Assembly: GCF_006494535.1 (NCBI RefSeq)
Contig: NZ_VHIQ01000004.1
Location: forward strand, 248,001-312,000
Reading direction: 5' to 3'
Origin: Paucihalobacter ruber
GTDB lineage: Bacteria; Bacteroidota; Bacteroidia; Flavobacteriales; Flavobacteriaceae
Length of the DNA: 64,000 bases
The translations under genes were made by a program, and so were the position numbers. Under the pieces are notes generated by a model. The model was not told the origin of the DNA, did not search any database, and saw only the letters and a program-made list of their open reading frames with translations. How positions within the stretch are numbered: the stretch's first letter is position 1; the number at the start of each line of letters is the position of its first letter. Positions 55,718 to 64,000 of the stretch are shown here, one piece after another.

Positions 55718-56056
55718 GTCCGCCAAGGTTTTACGCTAAGATCGCAAAGCGGTATTATTAGTTGTGGTTTTTTAGCCTTTGATCTTTTGTTTTATATTCT
55801 TAAGTGTACTACAGCATTTATACTTCTAATATCGTATATCTTATATTGTAAATCTTATATCGTATATCTTAATATTGTATTCCGTCTCCCGTCGCCTATA
55901 CATGACAATTATCAATGTTTTTTCGCCCTGTAAACCTTATATTTAAGGAGTTTTAAACCTGCATAAGCCATGGCAGGTGTGAGCATTATAGACATATCTG
56001 CAACTTATAGTGGTTATTGCGTTTAAAGCACTTTTGTTAAACTAAAACTTAAGGTT

Positions 56057-56893
56057 ATGGCTGCTATCAAAAAAATATTACTTCTAACAGACTTCTCTCA
56101 ATTGTCTGACTACGCTACCCAACACGCTTTGCAAATCGCAAAAAAAACCGGTGCGGCGGTTACCTTTTTACACGTCATCAATACACCTGTAGATTGGGTA
56201 AAACTACCACTGGAGCACGAACAGTACTATCCCGAAACCAAAGCACAAATAGGCAACGCCAAAGCCAAACTGTCGGCTATGGGAATTGAGTTTTCAAAAA
56301 ATGGTTTACAAACAACCGAATCTTTGTTGTATAATATAGGTGTAGAAAACATACCGAGTTTTATCAACCACAGAGATTTTGATTTGGTGATTATGGGTTC
56401 TCACGGTTCCAGTGGCTTTAAAGAAGTGGCGCTTGGCTCTAATGCTCAAAAAGTGGTGAGACAAACCAAGGTACCCACCTTAATCGTTAAAGCAGCACCC
56501 AAGCCCGACGGATTTAAACGCATGGTAATTGCCTCTAATTTTGAAACCAAACAACAAAGTTTTCACCAGGCATTGTTTGACATGAGCGAGCAGTTGCAAA
56601 CCGAATTGGATTTGCTCTATGTGAACACCCCTTACAAATTCAAAGAATCTGAAGATATCAATGCCATGCTCAACAATTTCTGTGAACATAGTGCACAAAG
56701 AAGTTGTAGCATACACCATGTAGATGCTTTAAACGAAGAACGCGGCGTGGCCTATTTTATGAAACAATCCAACGCCGATGTGTTGGCCATTGCCACCACC
56801 GGAAAATCAAGTCTGGCACAATTATTTTCACCCAGCGTTACCGAGGCCGTGATTAACCATTTAGACATACCAACGCTGGTATTTCATCTTTAA
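56057..56893 (+). CDS. Universal stress protein with two Usp domains
   Basis: Cytoplasmic protein of 278 aa. The N-terminal Usp domain is complete (KKILLLTDFSQLSDYATQHALQIA) with the ATP-binding G-x2-G-x9-G motif in MGSHGSSGFKEVALGSNAQKVV. The C-terminal half is a second, degenerate domain (ATTGKSSLAQLFSPSVTEAVINHLDIPTLVF) without the full motif. Exact role unknown; such proteins respond to stress or low energy. The DinB-like gene starts 14 nt later, so the two are probably cotranscribed. Confidence 0.92.
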   Translation: MAAIKKILLLTDFSQLSDYATQHALQIAKKTGAAVTFLHVINTPVDWVKLPLEHEQYYPETKAQIGNAKAKLSAMGIEFSKNGLQTTESLLYNIGVENIPSFINHRDFDLVIMGSHGSSGFKEVALGSNAQKVVRQTKVPTLIVKAAPKPDGFKRMVIASNFETKQQSFHQALFDMSEQLQTELDLLYVNTPYKFKESEDINAMLNNFCEHSAQRSCSIHHVDALNEERGVAYFMKQSNADVLAIATTGKSSLAQLFSPSVTEAVINHLDIPTLVFHL

Positions 56894-56907
56894 AATTTAG
56901 AACCTAT

Positions 56908-57366
56908 ATGGAAAACAAAACACAAACACTCCTTAAACTCTGGTTAGAAGCGCGTACGCGGTTTAGTAACCAGTTGGAGGCTTTAACTGAAAGTGATTTG
57001 CGTAAAAGGTTGGGCGATTCACCAAATACAGTTGGGTTTTTAATGCGCCATATAGGTGATGTTGAATTGCTATTTGCCAAAAATGTATTTGGCGACGACA
57101 GCGTTAAAGTAACCGCCAAAACAGTAATTGCCAAAGCCGACACCGGCGAGTGGACCCATTTAGAAGAACTCCGAGCTTACGTTAAAACCTCTAAAGACAA
57201 ACTGCAAGCCATCGTCACTCAACAAACCGACACCGACTGGGAAGACAGCATCAGCACCAAAGAATTTGGCACCAAAACCAAGGCAGAAGCCTTTGGCCGA
57301 ATTATTTCGCATACCACTTACCACGCCGGACAAATGGCCATCATACTTAAATACGGAAACGCTTAA
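56908..57366 (+). CDS. DinB-like metal-binding four-helix protein
   Basis: Protein of 152 aa resembling the DinB_2 family. Likely metal ligands are His48 (FLMRHIGDVE), His135 and His139 (ISHTTYHAGQ), the usual spacing for this fold. Members include thiol-dependent metalloenzymes, but most are uncharacterized. No signal peptide. It follows the universal stress protein by 14 nt, which suggests a stress-linked unit. Confidence 0.85.
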   Translation: MENKTQTLLKLWLEARTRFSNQLEALTESDLRKRLGDSPNTVGFLMRHIGDVELLFAKNVFGDDSVKVTAKTVIAKADTGEWTHLEELRAYVKTSKDKLQAIVTQQTDTDWEDSISTKEFGTKTKAEAFGRIISHTTYHAGQMAIILKYGNA

Positions 57367-57413
57367 ACTTTAAATACCATCACTAACAACCTTATAAATT
57401 GTGTGTGTTCTTC

Positions 57414-57499
57414 GGGACTTGTTCGAGGATTGTTCGGGAAATGGCCCTAAAAACCCCGTTTTACCGAAGGATCCCCGAACAACACCCGAACAAAAGTCC
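57414..57499. repeat. Long imperfect inverted repeat (stem about 20 bp in three blocks)
   Basis: GGACTT (57415-57420) pairs with AAGTCC (57494-57499), GTTCG (57421-57425) with CGAAC (57487-57491), and TTGTTCGGG (57430-57438) with CCCGAACAA (57474-57482). The loop contains CCCCG and ACCGAAGG. As RNA it would form an extended hairpin. Confidence 0.75.
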
Positions 57500-57518
57500 T
57501 GAAAATGGACTTTTTTTT
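57492..57518 (+). terminator. Terminator hairpin sharing an arm with the upstream inverted repeat
   Basis: AAAAGTCC (57492-57499) pairs perfectly with GGACTTTT (57507-57514) around a 7-nt loop, with eight T in a row from 57511. The AAGTCC arm is also the 3' arm of the large hairpin, so only one of the two can form at a time. Confidence 0.8.
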
Positions 57519-57520
57519 GG

Positions 57521-57540
57521 TTTTACGGAAAACCGTAAAA
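57521..57540. repeat. TTTTACGG-AAAA-CCGTAAAA inverted repeat
   Basis: Same 8-nt arms as the perfect palindrome at 55099-55118, here around AAAA. It lies 165 nt before the mcrB-like start and about 115 nt before the candidate promoter. Confidence 0.85.
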
Positions 57541-57654
57541 TGGTTATATGAAATATTATAATTTTGAACTTTATCTTAAAAAATTGACCTTATAAAATCA
57601 GTGAATCAATAAGATAAATTAAATTTAGGCAATGTTTATTTACATTAATTAAAG

Positions 57655-57662
57655 TAACTTTG
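57655..57662 (+). promoter_or_regulatory. Candidate -7 promoter box of the mcrBC-like operon
   Basis: TAACTTTG matches TAnnTTTG exactly and is 23 nt before the start codon, which would give a short leader. No clear TTG at -33; ATGTTTATT lies near that position. Confidence 0.45.
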
Positions 57663-57685
57663 AAATAAATCATCAATTTTCTAAA

Positions 57686-59554
57686 ATGTCAATACCTCAA
57701 AATATTTCTAAACCAGATCTATTGAAAGCAATAGATAAAATTGATAAAGAAGGAATTCCAAAAGATGCAGATTCTAAATATTACGATGTTATTTATAATG
57801 GCTACAAATATCCTCCCAAATTAGTGGTTTCTTATGCAAATATATTTGCGAATGGAAATGAGATTGACCGAAACTCATTTAGGGGTGGAAGAAACACTCC
57901 TTGTTTTAACTTGTTAGAGACTAATGGTTTTGAAATTGTTGAAAAGATGAATAAAACTAATAATATTTTTTATCCGGAACTTCTCAGATTTATTGAGCAA
58001 GCAAAAACAGATAATCTAAAAACAAAGCATTTTATTTCCTTTTACAAGGAATTTGAAGTTAAAGTTAGTTTTGGACAGGGAAACGCAGCAAAAATCCCTT
58101 GGATTTCCTTTCTTACAGAACCAAATACAACAAGCAGAGGAATTTATCCAGTCTTTCTCTATTACAAGGAATATGAAATTTTAATACTAGCATATGGAAT
58201 TAGTGAGACAAAGGCTCCTAATACATTCTGGAAAATTAAAAACGAACAATCTATTTCAGATTATTTTTACCAAGAATTTTCAAAAAAACCTGACAGATAT
58301 GGTTCTTCCTTTGTTTTTAAAGTTTATAATGTTAATGATTTGCCGTCTGATATGGTTATAGAAAATGACTTAAATATGATTTTGAAAATTTACTCTGAAC
58401 AATCGAGTGAAAAGTCTCAGGCCAAAATTAATTTTTCTGAAATGAATTTTGGACTTAAGTCTTTAAAGGAAGATTTATTAGTTACTGGGCTGGTATATTC
58501 TAATCAATTGTTAACAAGATTTTCAGCCTCTTTATTAACAAAACCCTTTGTGATTCTTACCGGCCTGTCAGGCTCCGGTAAAACAAAATTAGCCCAAGCA
58601 TTTGTGCAATGGATATGTCAAGAAGAAAGCCAGTATCGTATGATTCCCGTTGGCGCAGATTGGACTAATCGTGAGCCCCTTTTGGGTTATCCCAATGCAC
58701 TGAAACCGGAAGAATATGTAAAGCCCGATAGTGGAGTGCTTGACTTAATTATTCAGGCCAATAATCAGACTGAACTTCCGCATTTTCTAATTCTTGACGA
58801 AATGAATCTAAGCCATGTAGAACGCTATTTTGCAGACTTTTTAAGTGTTATGGAATCGAAGGAAGAAATACCCTTATATGCCGAAGGTACGGTAGAAAAT
58901 GGTGTGCCTGCAAAACTAAAAGTCTCATCTAACCTGTTTATTATTGGCACCGTTAACATTGATGAAACTACTAATATGTTCAGCCCAAAAGTGCTCGATA
59001 GGGCCAACACTATCGAGTTTCGTGTGACTAAGGATGAAATGGAAGACTTTTTGGGTAATATCAAAGACATCAATATGGACGCCTTAAAAGGTAAGGGTGC
59101 AGGTATGGCAAAAAGTTTTCTGGAAATGTCTGCAAATAAAACATTTGAAACAAAAGATATAGATATAATCAACACTGCTTTGGTTCAGTTCTTTGACGAA
59201 TTAAAAAAGACAGGGGCGGAATTTGGTTATCGTAGCGCAACTGAAATTCTTCGATTGATACATCAGCTTTCGGTTTTGGATAATGCCCTTACGACCAATC
59301 AAAAGATTGATATAGCTATTATGCAGAAACTATTGCCCAAGCTGCATGGTTCACGAAGAAAGCTCTGTCCGGTTTTGGAAACGCTGGGTTCTTTCTGCAT
59401 TATCGGAGAGATCAAAATCATTAAAGATGTTTTTGAGAAGGCTGAATTTAATTTCAATGGAGCCAATGTACTTTACCCGCTTTCACTTGAAAAAATTACT
59501 CGAATGTACCGTGGTGCAATAGACAATGGTTTCGCGAGTTTTGCTGAGGCGTAA
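57686..59554 (+). CDS. McrB-like AAA+ GTPase of a type IV restriction system
   Basis: Protein of 622 aa. Residues 1-90 look like a ScoMcrA-type N-terminal head domain (LLKAIDKIDKEGIPKDADSKYYDVI, YPPKLVVSYANIFANG, GGRNTPCFNLLETNGF). Residues about 95-240 resemble the MrcB_N/DUF3578 region (KVSFGQGNAAKIPWISFL). The AAA+ motor has Walker A GLSGSGKT (293-300), Walker B LILDEMNLSH with Asp371 and Glu372, and the McrB-type sensor TVNIDETT with Asn424 and Asp426. The motor should translocate DNA and activate the partner nuclease, encoded 3 nt downstream. The two N-terminal domains probably read modified DNA. Identity of the motor is secure; the target modification is unknown. Confidence 0.88.
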   Translation: MSIPQNISKPDLLKAIDKIDKEGIPKDADSKYYDVIYNGYKYPPKLVVSYANIFANGNEIDRNSFRGGRNTPCFNLLETNGFEIVEKMNKTNNIFYPELLRFIEQAKTDNLKTKHFISFYKEFEVKVSFGQGNAAKIPWISFLTEPNTTSRGIYPVFLYYKEYEILILAYGISETKAPNTFWKIKNEQSISDYFYQEFSKKPDRYGSSFVFKVYNVNDLPSDMVIENDLNMILKIYSEQSSEKSQAKINFSEMNFGLKSLKEDLLVTGLVYSNQLLTRFSASLLTKPFVILTGLSGSGKTKLAQAFVQWICQEESQYRMIPVGADWTNREPLLGYPNALKPEEYVKPDSGVLDLIIQANNQTELPHFLILDEMNLSHVERYFADFLSVMESKEEIPLYAEGTVENGVPAKLKVSSNLFIIGTVNIDETTNMFSPKVLDRANTIEFRVTKDEMEDFLGNIKDINMDALKGKGAGMAKSFLEMSANKTFETKDIDIINTALVQFFDELKKTGAEFGYRSATEILRLIHQLSVLDNALTTNQKIDIAIMQKLLPKLHGSRRKLCPVLETLGSFCIIGEIKIIKDVFEKAEFNFNGANVLYPLSLEKITRMYRGAIDNGFASFAEA

Positions 59555-59557
59555 TAA

Positions 59558-61846
59558 ATGAAGTCATTACCTAATATAGAAATTAACCTTGATTCCATTC
59601 AGGAAGATTTGCGGCTCTGGATTGATGCCCGCAGGCCTGATTCTTTGTTTGATGCGGGAGAAAATGCAGCCGAAAATAATGAAGCAAGTTATCAATTGGT
59701 TGAAGGATGTAATTACAATTATGAAATTAGTGATGCCAAGTTTATTTTAGGTGACGTAGGAGAAAATATCATCCAACCACATATCAGAAAAACTAATCTA
59801 GGCACAATAGCTCCAAATATTTTTGTAGGAACCCTCTCAATTCCATTATTGATGAAAGAAACCTCTGAGGAATGCTGCAAAATTGAATTAGAGGTTCAAT
59901 CTGTAAAATCGGGTTATCGCGATGATTACCGTGATATGCTGGAACTAATTACCGAAAAGTGTACAGACCTTTTATTGCAGGCTAATTCTCCCGTTTCGCA
60001 ACATTTTGAAATTGATTATACCAAAGATAGTCAGACACTCTATCAAAAATTTGCCTTTATTAAATCCGTTATAGGCACCGATGAATTTTCGGAAGCTATT
60101 CACCGAATAGTTACTGCACCAGTAACGAGATGGAAGGAAACAACTGAAGAAAAAGATATTCGTAATGCGCGACGATTTTCAAACACAAATATTAAAGAAA
60201 TACTAAAAGGCGGTAAGCGAACAAGTCTGCCAGAAGATCATTATATGAGAAGTTACGGCATTGATACCTTGCCGGAGCGAATTACAACCATAAGAAAAAC
60301 AGATTCAGTTGATACGCCAGAAAACCGTTTTATAAAACATGCACTTGAAAACTTCCTGAAATTTTGTGGTGATATTAATAATAAAGCTGTAGAATTTAAT
60401 CATAAAAAAATGAAAAACGAATCGGAATTAATGATTCGTGAACTGGAAGGTCAACTGCATCACAGCATTTTTAAAGACATATCAAGACCTACAACCTTAA
60501 AAATCAATAGTCCTGTATTGCAACGAAAAGAAGGATACAGAGATGTTTTGCGAGTTTGGCTCATGTTCGATCTTGCTGCTAAGCTTATTTGGAAAGGTGG
60601 GGACGATATTTACAGCGGAGGTAAAAAAGATATAGCCACTTTATACGAATACTGGCTTTTCTTCAAACTTTTGGATTTGTTTCAATCTATATTTGAAATA
60701 GAACCCAAAGATATATCTGATTTAATTAAAGAAACTCCTGACGGTTTAAACCTTCAGATAAAACAGGGAAAATTTACGGCACTTCGCGGAGTTTATAATT
60801 CAGGTACCAGAAAATTAAACATCAGGTTTAATTACAACCGGTCATTTAATGGTAAACAATCCTACCCTGATTCAGGTAGCTGGACCACAACTCTGAGACC
60901 TGATTATACGCTTTCTATATGGCCTTTAGGCATTTTAGAAAAAGAGGCAGAAAAACAAGAGCTAATTGTTCATATACACTTTGATGCCAAATATAAAATA
61001 GCCAACATGGCTCATTTTCTGGAACAGAATACAGAAATTGGACTTAATGAGGAAAAAACTGAGAATAGAAAGGGAATCTATAAAAATGCAGACTTGCTTA
61101 AAATGCATGCCTATAAAGATGCCATAAGAAGAACTGGTGGTGCATATGTATTATATCCCGGAGATAAATCCATACAACAAAAAGGATTTCACGAAATTAT
61201 ACCAGGGCTTGGTGCATTTCCGGTAAAACCATCGAAAACAGATAGTGGCATAGGAGAACTTAAGGCATTTATCATTGAAATTATTGAGCATTTTATTAAC
61301 CGTACGTCTCAAAGAGAAAAGATGGCTTACAGAACGTTTGATGTTTATAAAAATGCGCCAAAACCTGATGACATAGTAAACGAACATTTACCTGAGGTGT
61401 ATCATTTAAACCGGGGACTAATTCCGGATGAAACCTACGTTCTTGTTGGGTTTTATAATTCTGAGGAACAATATAACTGGATTCAGAATAAGAAACTATA
61501 CAATTTTAGAATGGGAACCAGTCGTGGGTCGTTAATTTTAGACCCTGAAACGGTAGGTTCCAAATATCTGTTGCTTCACTCGCATGGTGAGATTAATTCA
61601 GGTAAGTTATGGAAAATAGTGAGTAAAGGGCCTAAGGTTTTATCTAAAGTAGATTTATTAAAAATGGGTTATCCTTCACCCAGCTCAGAAAATTATCTTG
61701 TTTTTCAAATAGAAAAAGTTACAGATCCTGAATTTGACAACAAAAAGTGGGATTTTAAAAAATTATCAAATTATTCATCCGGCAGAAGCTCAGGTATTCC
61801 ATTTACTGCCACCTTATCCGAATTAATGAAATTTAAAGTCAGATAA
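59558..61846 (+). CDS. McrC-like DUF2357 nuclease
   Basis: Protein of 762 aa, 3 nt after the McrB-like gene. An N-terminal beta-rich DUF2357-type region (about 1-150) is followed by a helical middle with LPERITTIRKTDSVDTPENRFIKHALENFL, a McrC/DUF2357 hallmark. A PD-(D/E)xK-type nuclease core follows, with RPDYTLSI (Asp449) and HFDAKYK (Asp476, Lys478). After the nuclease comes an extra C-terminal domain of about 120 residues (YVLVGFYNSEEQYNWIQNKKLYNFRMG ... HSHGEINSGKLWKIVSKGP) that I do not recognise in classical McrC; it may recognise substrate. No signal peptide. With the McrB-like gene it should form an antiphage modification-dependent restriction system. Confidence 0.83.
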   Translation: MKSLPNIEINLDSIQEDLRLWIDARRPDSLFDAGENAAENNEASYQLVEGCNYNYEISDAKFILGDVGENIIQPHIRKTNLGTIAPNIFVGTLSIPLLMKETSEECCKIELEVQSVKSGYRDDYRDMLELITEKCTDLLLQANSPVSQHFEIDYTKDSQTLYQKFAFIKSVIGTDEFSEAIHRIVTAPVTRWKETTEEKDIRNARRFSNTNIKEILKGGKRTSLPEDHYMRSYGIDTLPERITTIRKTDSVDTPENRFIKHALENFLKFCGDINNKAVEFNHKKMKNESELMIRELEGQLHHSIFKDISRPTTLKINSPVLQRKEGYRDVLRVWLMFDLAAKLIWKGGDDIYSGGKKDIATLYEYWLFFKLLDLFQSIFEIEPKDISDLIKETPDGLNLQIKQGKFTALRGVYNSGTRKLNIRFNYNRSFNGKQSYPDSGSWTTTLRPDYTLSIWPLGILEKEAEKQELIVHIHFDAKYKIANMAHFLEQNTEIGLNEEKTENRKGIYKNADLLKMHAYKDAIRRTGGAYVLYPGDKSIQQKGFHEIIPGLGAFPVKPSKTDSGIGELKAFIIEIIEHFINRTSQREKMAYRTFDVYKNAPKPDDIVNEHLPEVYHLNRGLIPDETYVLVGFYNSEEQYNWIQNKKLYNFRMGTSRGSLILDPETVGSKYLLLHSHGEINSGKLWKIVSKGPKVLSKVDLLKMGYPSPSSENYLVFQIEKVTDPEFDNKKWDFKKLSNYSSGRSSGIPFTATLSELMKFKVR

Positions 61847-61912
61847 TTTCATTTGATAGCAGTTTATTCTTATTTAAGAAAATATGTTAATAACACTTGT
61901 GCTATAATTACA

Positions 61913-61934
61913 TATATCGTAATATTGCAATATA
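61913..61934. promoter_or_regulatory. Candidate ArsR operator
   Basis: TATATCGTAATATTGCAATA plus TA is a nearly symmetrical 22-nt dyad (TATAT.G.AATATT.C.ATATA), 29 nt before the arsR start. ArsR-family repressors bind such AT-rich dyads over their own promoter. Confidence 0.6.
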
Positions 61935-61962
61935 ACAGTCTTGTTACTAAAACCACATAACT

Positions 61963-62295
61963 ATGGGCGTTACAAAAACCACTTTATTTAACGACACGCA
62001 AAACGAGTTGGCGGCTTTTGCCAAGGTGTTGGGGCATCCTGCCCGTATTGCTATTTTACAGTATTTGTTAAAGGCCAATACCTGTTGTAACTACAACCTG
62101 GTAGATGATTTGGGTTTGGCGCAGGCTACCATAAGTCAGCACTTAAAAGAAATGAAACAACTGGGTATTATTCAGGGCACCGTAGAAGGTGTTTCGGTGA
62201 ATTATTGTATCAATCCCGAGAAATGGCTGGAGTTAAAGGCCAGGTTTTCGGAGTTGTTTGATGGCTATCGTCCCGGTGATTGTTTGTCTTGTTAA
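61963..62295 (+). CDS. arsR: ArsR-family metalloregulator (arsenic-type)
   Basis: Winged-helix repressor of 110 aa. The HTH is LVDDLGLAQATISQHLKEMKQLGIIQG, preceded by AKVLGHPARIAILQYLL. Candidate As(III) ligands are Cys41 and Cys42 (NTCCNY) beside the HTH, plus Cys107 and Cys110 at the C-terminus (GDCLSC). It starts a three-gene arsenic operon, 15 nt before the phosphatase-like gene, and the dyad upstream is its likely operator. Arsenic rather than another metal is inferred from acr3. Confidence 0.92.
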   Translation: MGVTKTTLFNDTQNELAAFAKVLGHPARIAILQYLLKANTCCNYNLVDDLGLAQATISQHLKEMKQLGIIQGTVEGVSVNYCINPEKWLELKARFSELFDGYRPGDCLSC

Positions 62296-62310
62296 TTTAA
62301 AGCCTTTTGT

Positions 62311-62925
62311 ATGTATCCACAACTTACTGCATTGATAGCCGGTATTAACCTAAGTGATATTCCGGCCAACAGAAAAAGTACCTTACAACTCCTCATTGAT
62401 TATATTCAACATAAGGTAATAAACAATCAGGCGGTGAACTTAAACTTTATATGCACGCATAATTCGCGCCGCAGTCATTTGAGCCAGATTTGGGCGCAGG
62501 TAATGGCGGCCAATTTTGAGATTCCAAAGGTGAGTTGTTACTCAGGTGGGACAGAGGCTACGGCCATGTTTCCAATGGTTGGCGAGACTTTAAAGGCTCA
62601 GGGTTTTAACGTGATGGCGCTTTCTGAAGGTAAGAATCCGGTGTATGCCATTAAGTTTTCAGACCATGCACATCCTGTAATAGCCTTTTCTAAGGTGTAC
62701 GACCATGCGTTTAATCCGGTAAGCAATTTTGCAGCCGTATTAACCTGTTCGCAAGCCGATGCCGGTTGTCCGTTCATCGCCGGTGCCGAAGCGCGTATTC
62801 CGGTGACTTACGAAGATCCCAAGGCCTTTGACGGCACGCCGCAACAAGCCGCTAAGTACGCAGAGCGCAGTACTCAAATTGCCACAGAGTTGTGTTATGT
62901 GTTTTCTAATATTAGCAAGCCATGA
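62311..62925 (+). CDS. LMW-phosphatase-fold arsenate reductase-like protein
   Basis: Protein of 204 aa with the P-loop CX5R(S) of low-molecular-weight phosphatases and thioredoxin-type arsenate reductases: [16 protein letters not shown], Cys48 to Arg54. Further Cys occur at [10 protein letters not shown] and [12 protein letters not shown]. It is longer than classical ArsC (about 130 aa), with an N-terminal helical extension of about 40 residues. The next gene, acr3, overlaps its stop by 4 nt (ATGA), and arsR precedes it, so reduction of arsenate to arsenite is the likely role. A protein-tyrosine phosphatase is the alternative. Confidence 0.85.
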   Translation: MYPQLTALIAGINLSDIPANRKSTLQLLIDYIQHKVINNQAVNLNFICTHNSRRSHLSQIWAQVMAANFEIPKVSCYSGGTEATAMFPMVGETLKAQGFNVMALSEGKNPVYAIKFSDHAHPVIAFSKVYDHAFNPVSNFAAVLTCSQADAGCPFIAGAEARIPVTYEDPKAFDGTPQQAAKYAERSTQIATELCYVFSNISKP

Positions 62926-63953
62926 CCACCACTAAAAAACAACTGCCCGTTTTTGAGCGTTACCTGAGTTTATGGGTGGCTTTGTGCATTGCCGCCGGTA
63001 TAGGCATTGGGCAACTGGCAGGCAATAGCATGCAGCTCTTAGCCGATGCCGAGATTTATAAGGTGAACATCCCCATTGCCATTTTAATCTGGTTAATGAT
63101 TTACCCCATGATGCTGCAAATAGATTTTAGCAGTATTAAAAATGTGGGAAAAGCACCCAAAGGCCTAATGTTAACACTGGTGGTGAACTGGTTGATCAAG
63201 CCCTTTACCATGGCCTTTTTTGCCTGGATATTTTTTGACCATATTTTTTCGGCCTTTATACAACCCGAACTGGCAGGCGAGTACATTGCAGGTGCTATTT
63301 TGCTGGGTGTGGCACCTTGTACTGCGATGGTGTTTGTATGGTCGTACCTTACCGATGGCGACCCTAATTACACATTGGTACAGGTATCTATCAACGATTT
63401 AATTATTTTAATAGCCTTTGTACCGTTGGTAGGATTGTTATTAGGCATTACCGATGTTACCATCCCGTATGATACTTTGGTGGCTTCGGTATTGATTTTT
63501 GTGGTGGTGCCGCTGGTGGCAGGCGTGATCACCAATAAACTACTGGTTAAAAAACACGGTGAAGATTGGTTTAAAAATAAATTCTTACCCAAATTAAAAC
63601 CGGTAAGTATCTTGGCTTTGTTACTAACCTTGGTGTTGTTATTTGCTTTTCAGGGCAGCAATATTTTAGACAATCCGCTTATTATCGTGTTAATCGCGGT
63701 ACCATTGATTATTCAGTCGTATTTTATTTTCTTTTTAACTTGGTTTTCCGGCCGAAAACTAAAGCTGCGTCATGCCGTTTGTGCACCGGCAGCCATGATT
63801 GGCACCAGTAACTTTTTTGAGTTGGCGGTGGCGGTGGCTATTGCTTTATTCGGACTTGGGAGTCCGGCGGCGTTGGTTACCGTTGTTGGGGTGTTGGTGG
63901 AAGTTCCGGTGATGTTGAGTTTGGTGGCGTTGGCGAATAAGTGGCGGTATTAG
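62922..63953 (+). CDS. acr3: ACR3-family arsenite efflux permease
   Basis: Inner-membrane protein of 343 aa with about 10 membrane segments. ACR3 signatures: [87 protein letters not shown] with the essential Cys in the APCTAM loop, and [25 protein letters not shown]. It extrudes arsenite (and perhaps antimonite) by proton exchange. Its ATG overlaps the previous stop, so it is translationally coupled to the reductase-like gene. Confidence 0.96.
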   Translation: MTTTKKQLPVFERYLSLWVALCIAAGIGIGQLAGNSMQLLADAEIYKVNIPIAILIWLMIYPMMLQIDFSSIKNVGKAPKGLMLTLVVNWLIKPFTMAFFAWIFFDHIFSAFIQPELAGEYIAGAILLGVAPCTAMVFVWSYLTDGDPNYTLVQVSINDLIILIAFVPLVGLLLGITDVTIPYDTLVASVLIFVVVPLVAGVITNKLLVKKHGEDWFKNKFLPKLKPVSILALLLTLVLLFAFQGSNILDNPLIIVLIAVPLIIQSYFIFFLTWFSGRKLKLRHAVCAPAAMIGTSNFFELAVAVAIALFGLGSPAALVTVVGVLVEVPVMLSLVALANKWRY

Positions 63954-64000
63954 TGGGTTTTTTCAACACGGATGACAAAGATTTTCACAGATATTTTTTG

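Larger units (their letters stand above)
54604..56056 (+). other. Gene-free region of 1.45 kb rich in repeats
   Basis: No open reading frame with coding character on either strand. Contents in order: AT-rich leader of the minus-strand gene; a perfect palindrome (55099-55118); a possible small-RNA segment with a terminator-like hairpin (55194-55222); several degenerate copies of an ACTTTGTGG-type repeat in both orientations (about 55313-55660); two copies of a GC-rich palindrome (55544-55564, 55697-55717); then an AT-rich stretch leading to the universal stress protein gene. No CRISPR-like regularity. Confidence 0.75.
57367..57685 (+). other. Structured intergenic region upstream of the McrBC-like pair
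   Basis: About 319 bp with no gene. It holds a long imperfect inverted repeat (57414-57499), a terminator hairpin that shares one arm with it (57492-57518), a TTTTACGG/CCGTAAAA inverted repeat (57521-57540) and a promoter-like box (57655-57662). Confidence 0.75.

Noticed and set aside
54604-56056. Search for tRNA, rRNA or a hidden small protein in the gene-free region
   Set aside because: No cloverleaf, rRNA-like stretch or coding-type frame could be seen on either strand.

Overview
The window reads as chromosome of a marine-type Bacteroidetes, most likely Flavobacteriaceae. The reasons are AT-rich DNA with A-rich rather than Shine-Dalgarno leaders, SusC/SusD pairs, Bacteroidetes-type surface lipoproteins, type IX secretion C-terminal domains, a triple-tyrosine/LuxR membrane regulator, PPDK plus PEP carboxylase, and promoter-like TAnnTTTG boxes. 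Nearly all genes lie on the + strand. No rRNA, tRNA, CRISPR array, transposase or phage gene was seen.

Layout. (1) 1-11.4 kb, central metabolism: the 3' end of pflB, pflA, an oxalate/formate-type MFS carrier, ppdK, a dihydroorotase-like gene coupled to a four-CxxC DUF6671-type gene, and ppc. (2) 11.6-51 kb, a large polysaccharide utilization locus whose enzyme set (GH16 x2, GH17 x4, GH30, GH3, a GH149-like phosphorylase) points to laminarin or a similar beta-1,3/1,6-glucan. It opens with a membrane-spanning regulator. Then come susC-susD-SGBP-GH16 (ends at a terminator near 22.97 kb); a TIM-barrel/outer-membrane-barrel fusion with two binding lipoproteins and a second GH16 (terminator 31.26 kb); and a long run of sugar porter, GH149-like, GH3, GH17, GH30, a transporter-GH17 fusion and two cytoplasmic GH17 genes. 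Two T9SS-secreted multi-module binding proteins follow, then a LacI-type regulator. (3) 51-57.4 kb, housekeeping and stress genes: an SLC13/TrkA-C permease, DUF202, DUF4168, a universal stress protein and a DinB-like protein, with a 1.45-kb gene-free stretch full of repeats. (4) 57.7-61.8 kb, an McrB/McrC-like modification-dependent restriction pair preceded by an unusual structured intergenic region. (5) 62-64 kb, arsR - LMW-phosphatase/arsenate reductase-like - acr3.

How the locus would work (inference): surface GH16 and GH30 lipoproteins and the binding proteins capture and cut the glucan; SusC/SusD import oligosaccharides; lipoprotein GH3 and GH17 trim them; the sugar porter and the GH17-fused symporter take products across the inner membrane; cytoplasmic GH17 enzymes and the GH149-like phosphorylase finish degradation, saving ATP as glucose-1-phosphate. 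The most unusual items are the symporter-GH17 fusion (41008-43455), the TIM-barrel/beta-barrel fusion (23413-26577), a recurring unassigned binding module present six times in four proteins, a shared promoter-like box in front of three locus transcription units, and mutually exclusive hairpins upstream of the McrBC pair. All calls are from reading the sequence; no searches were run.
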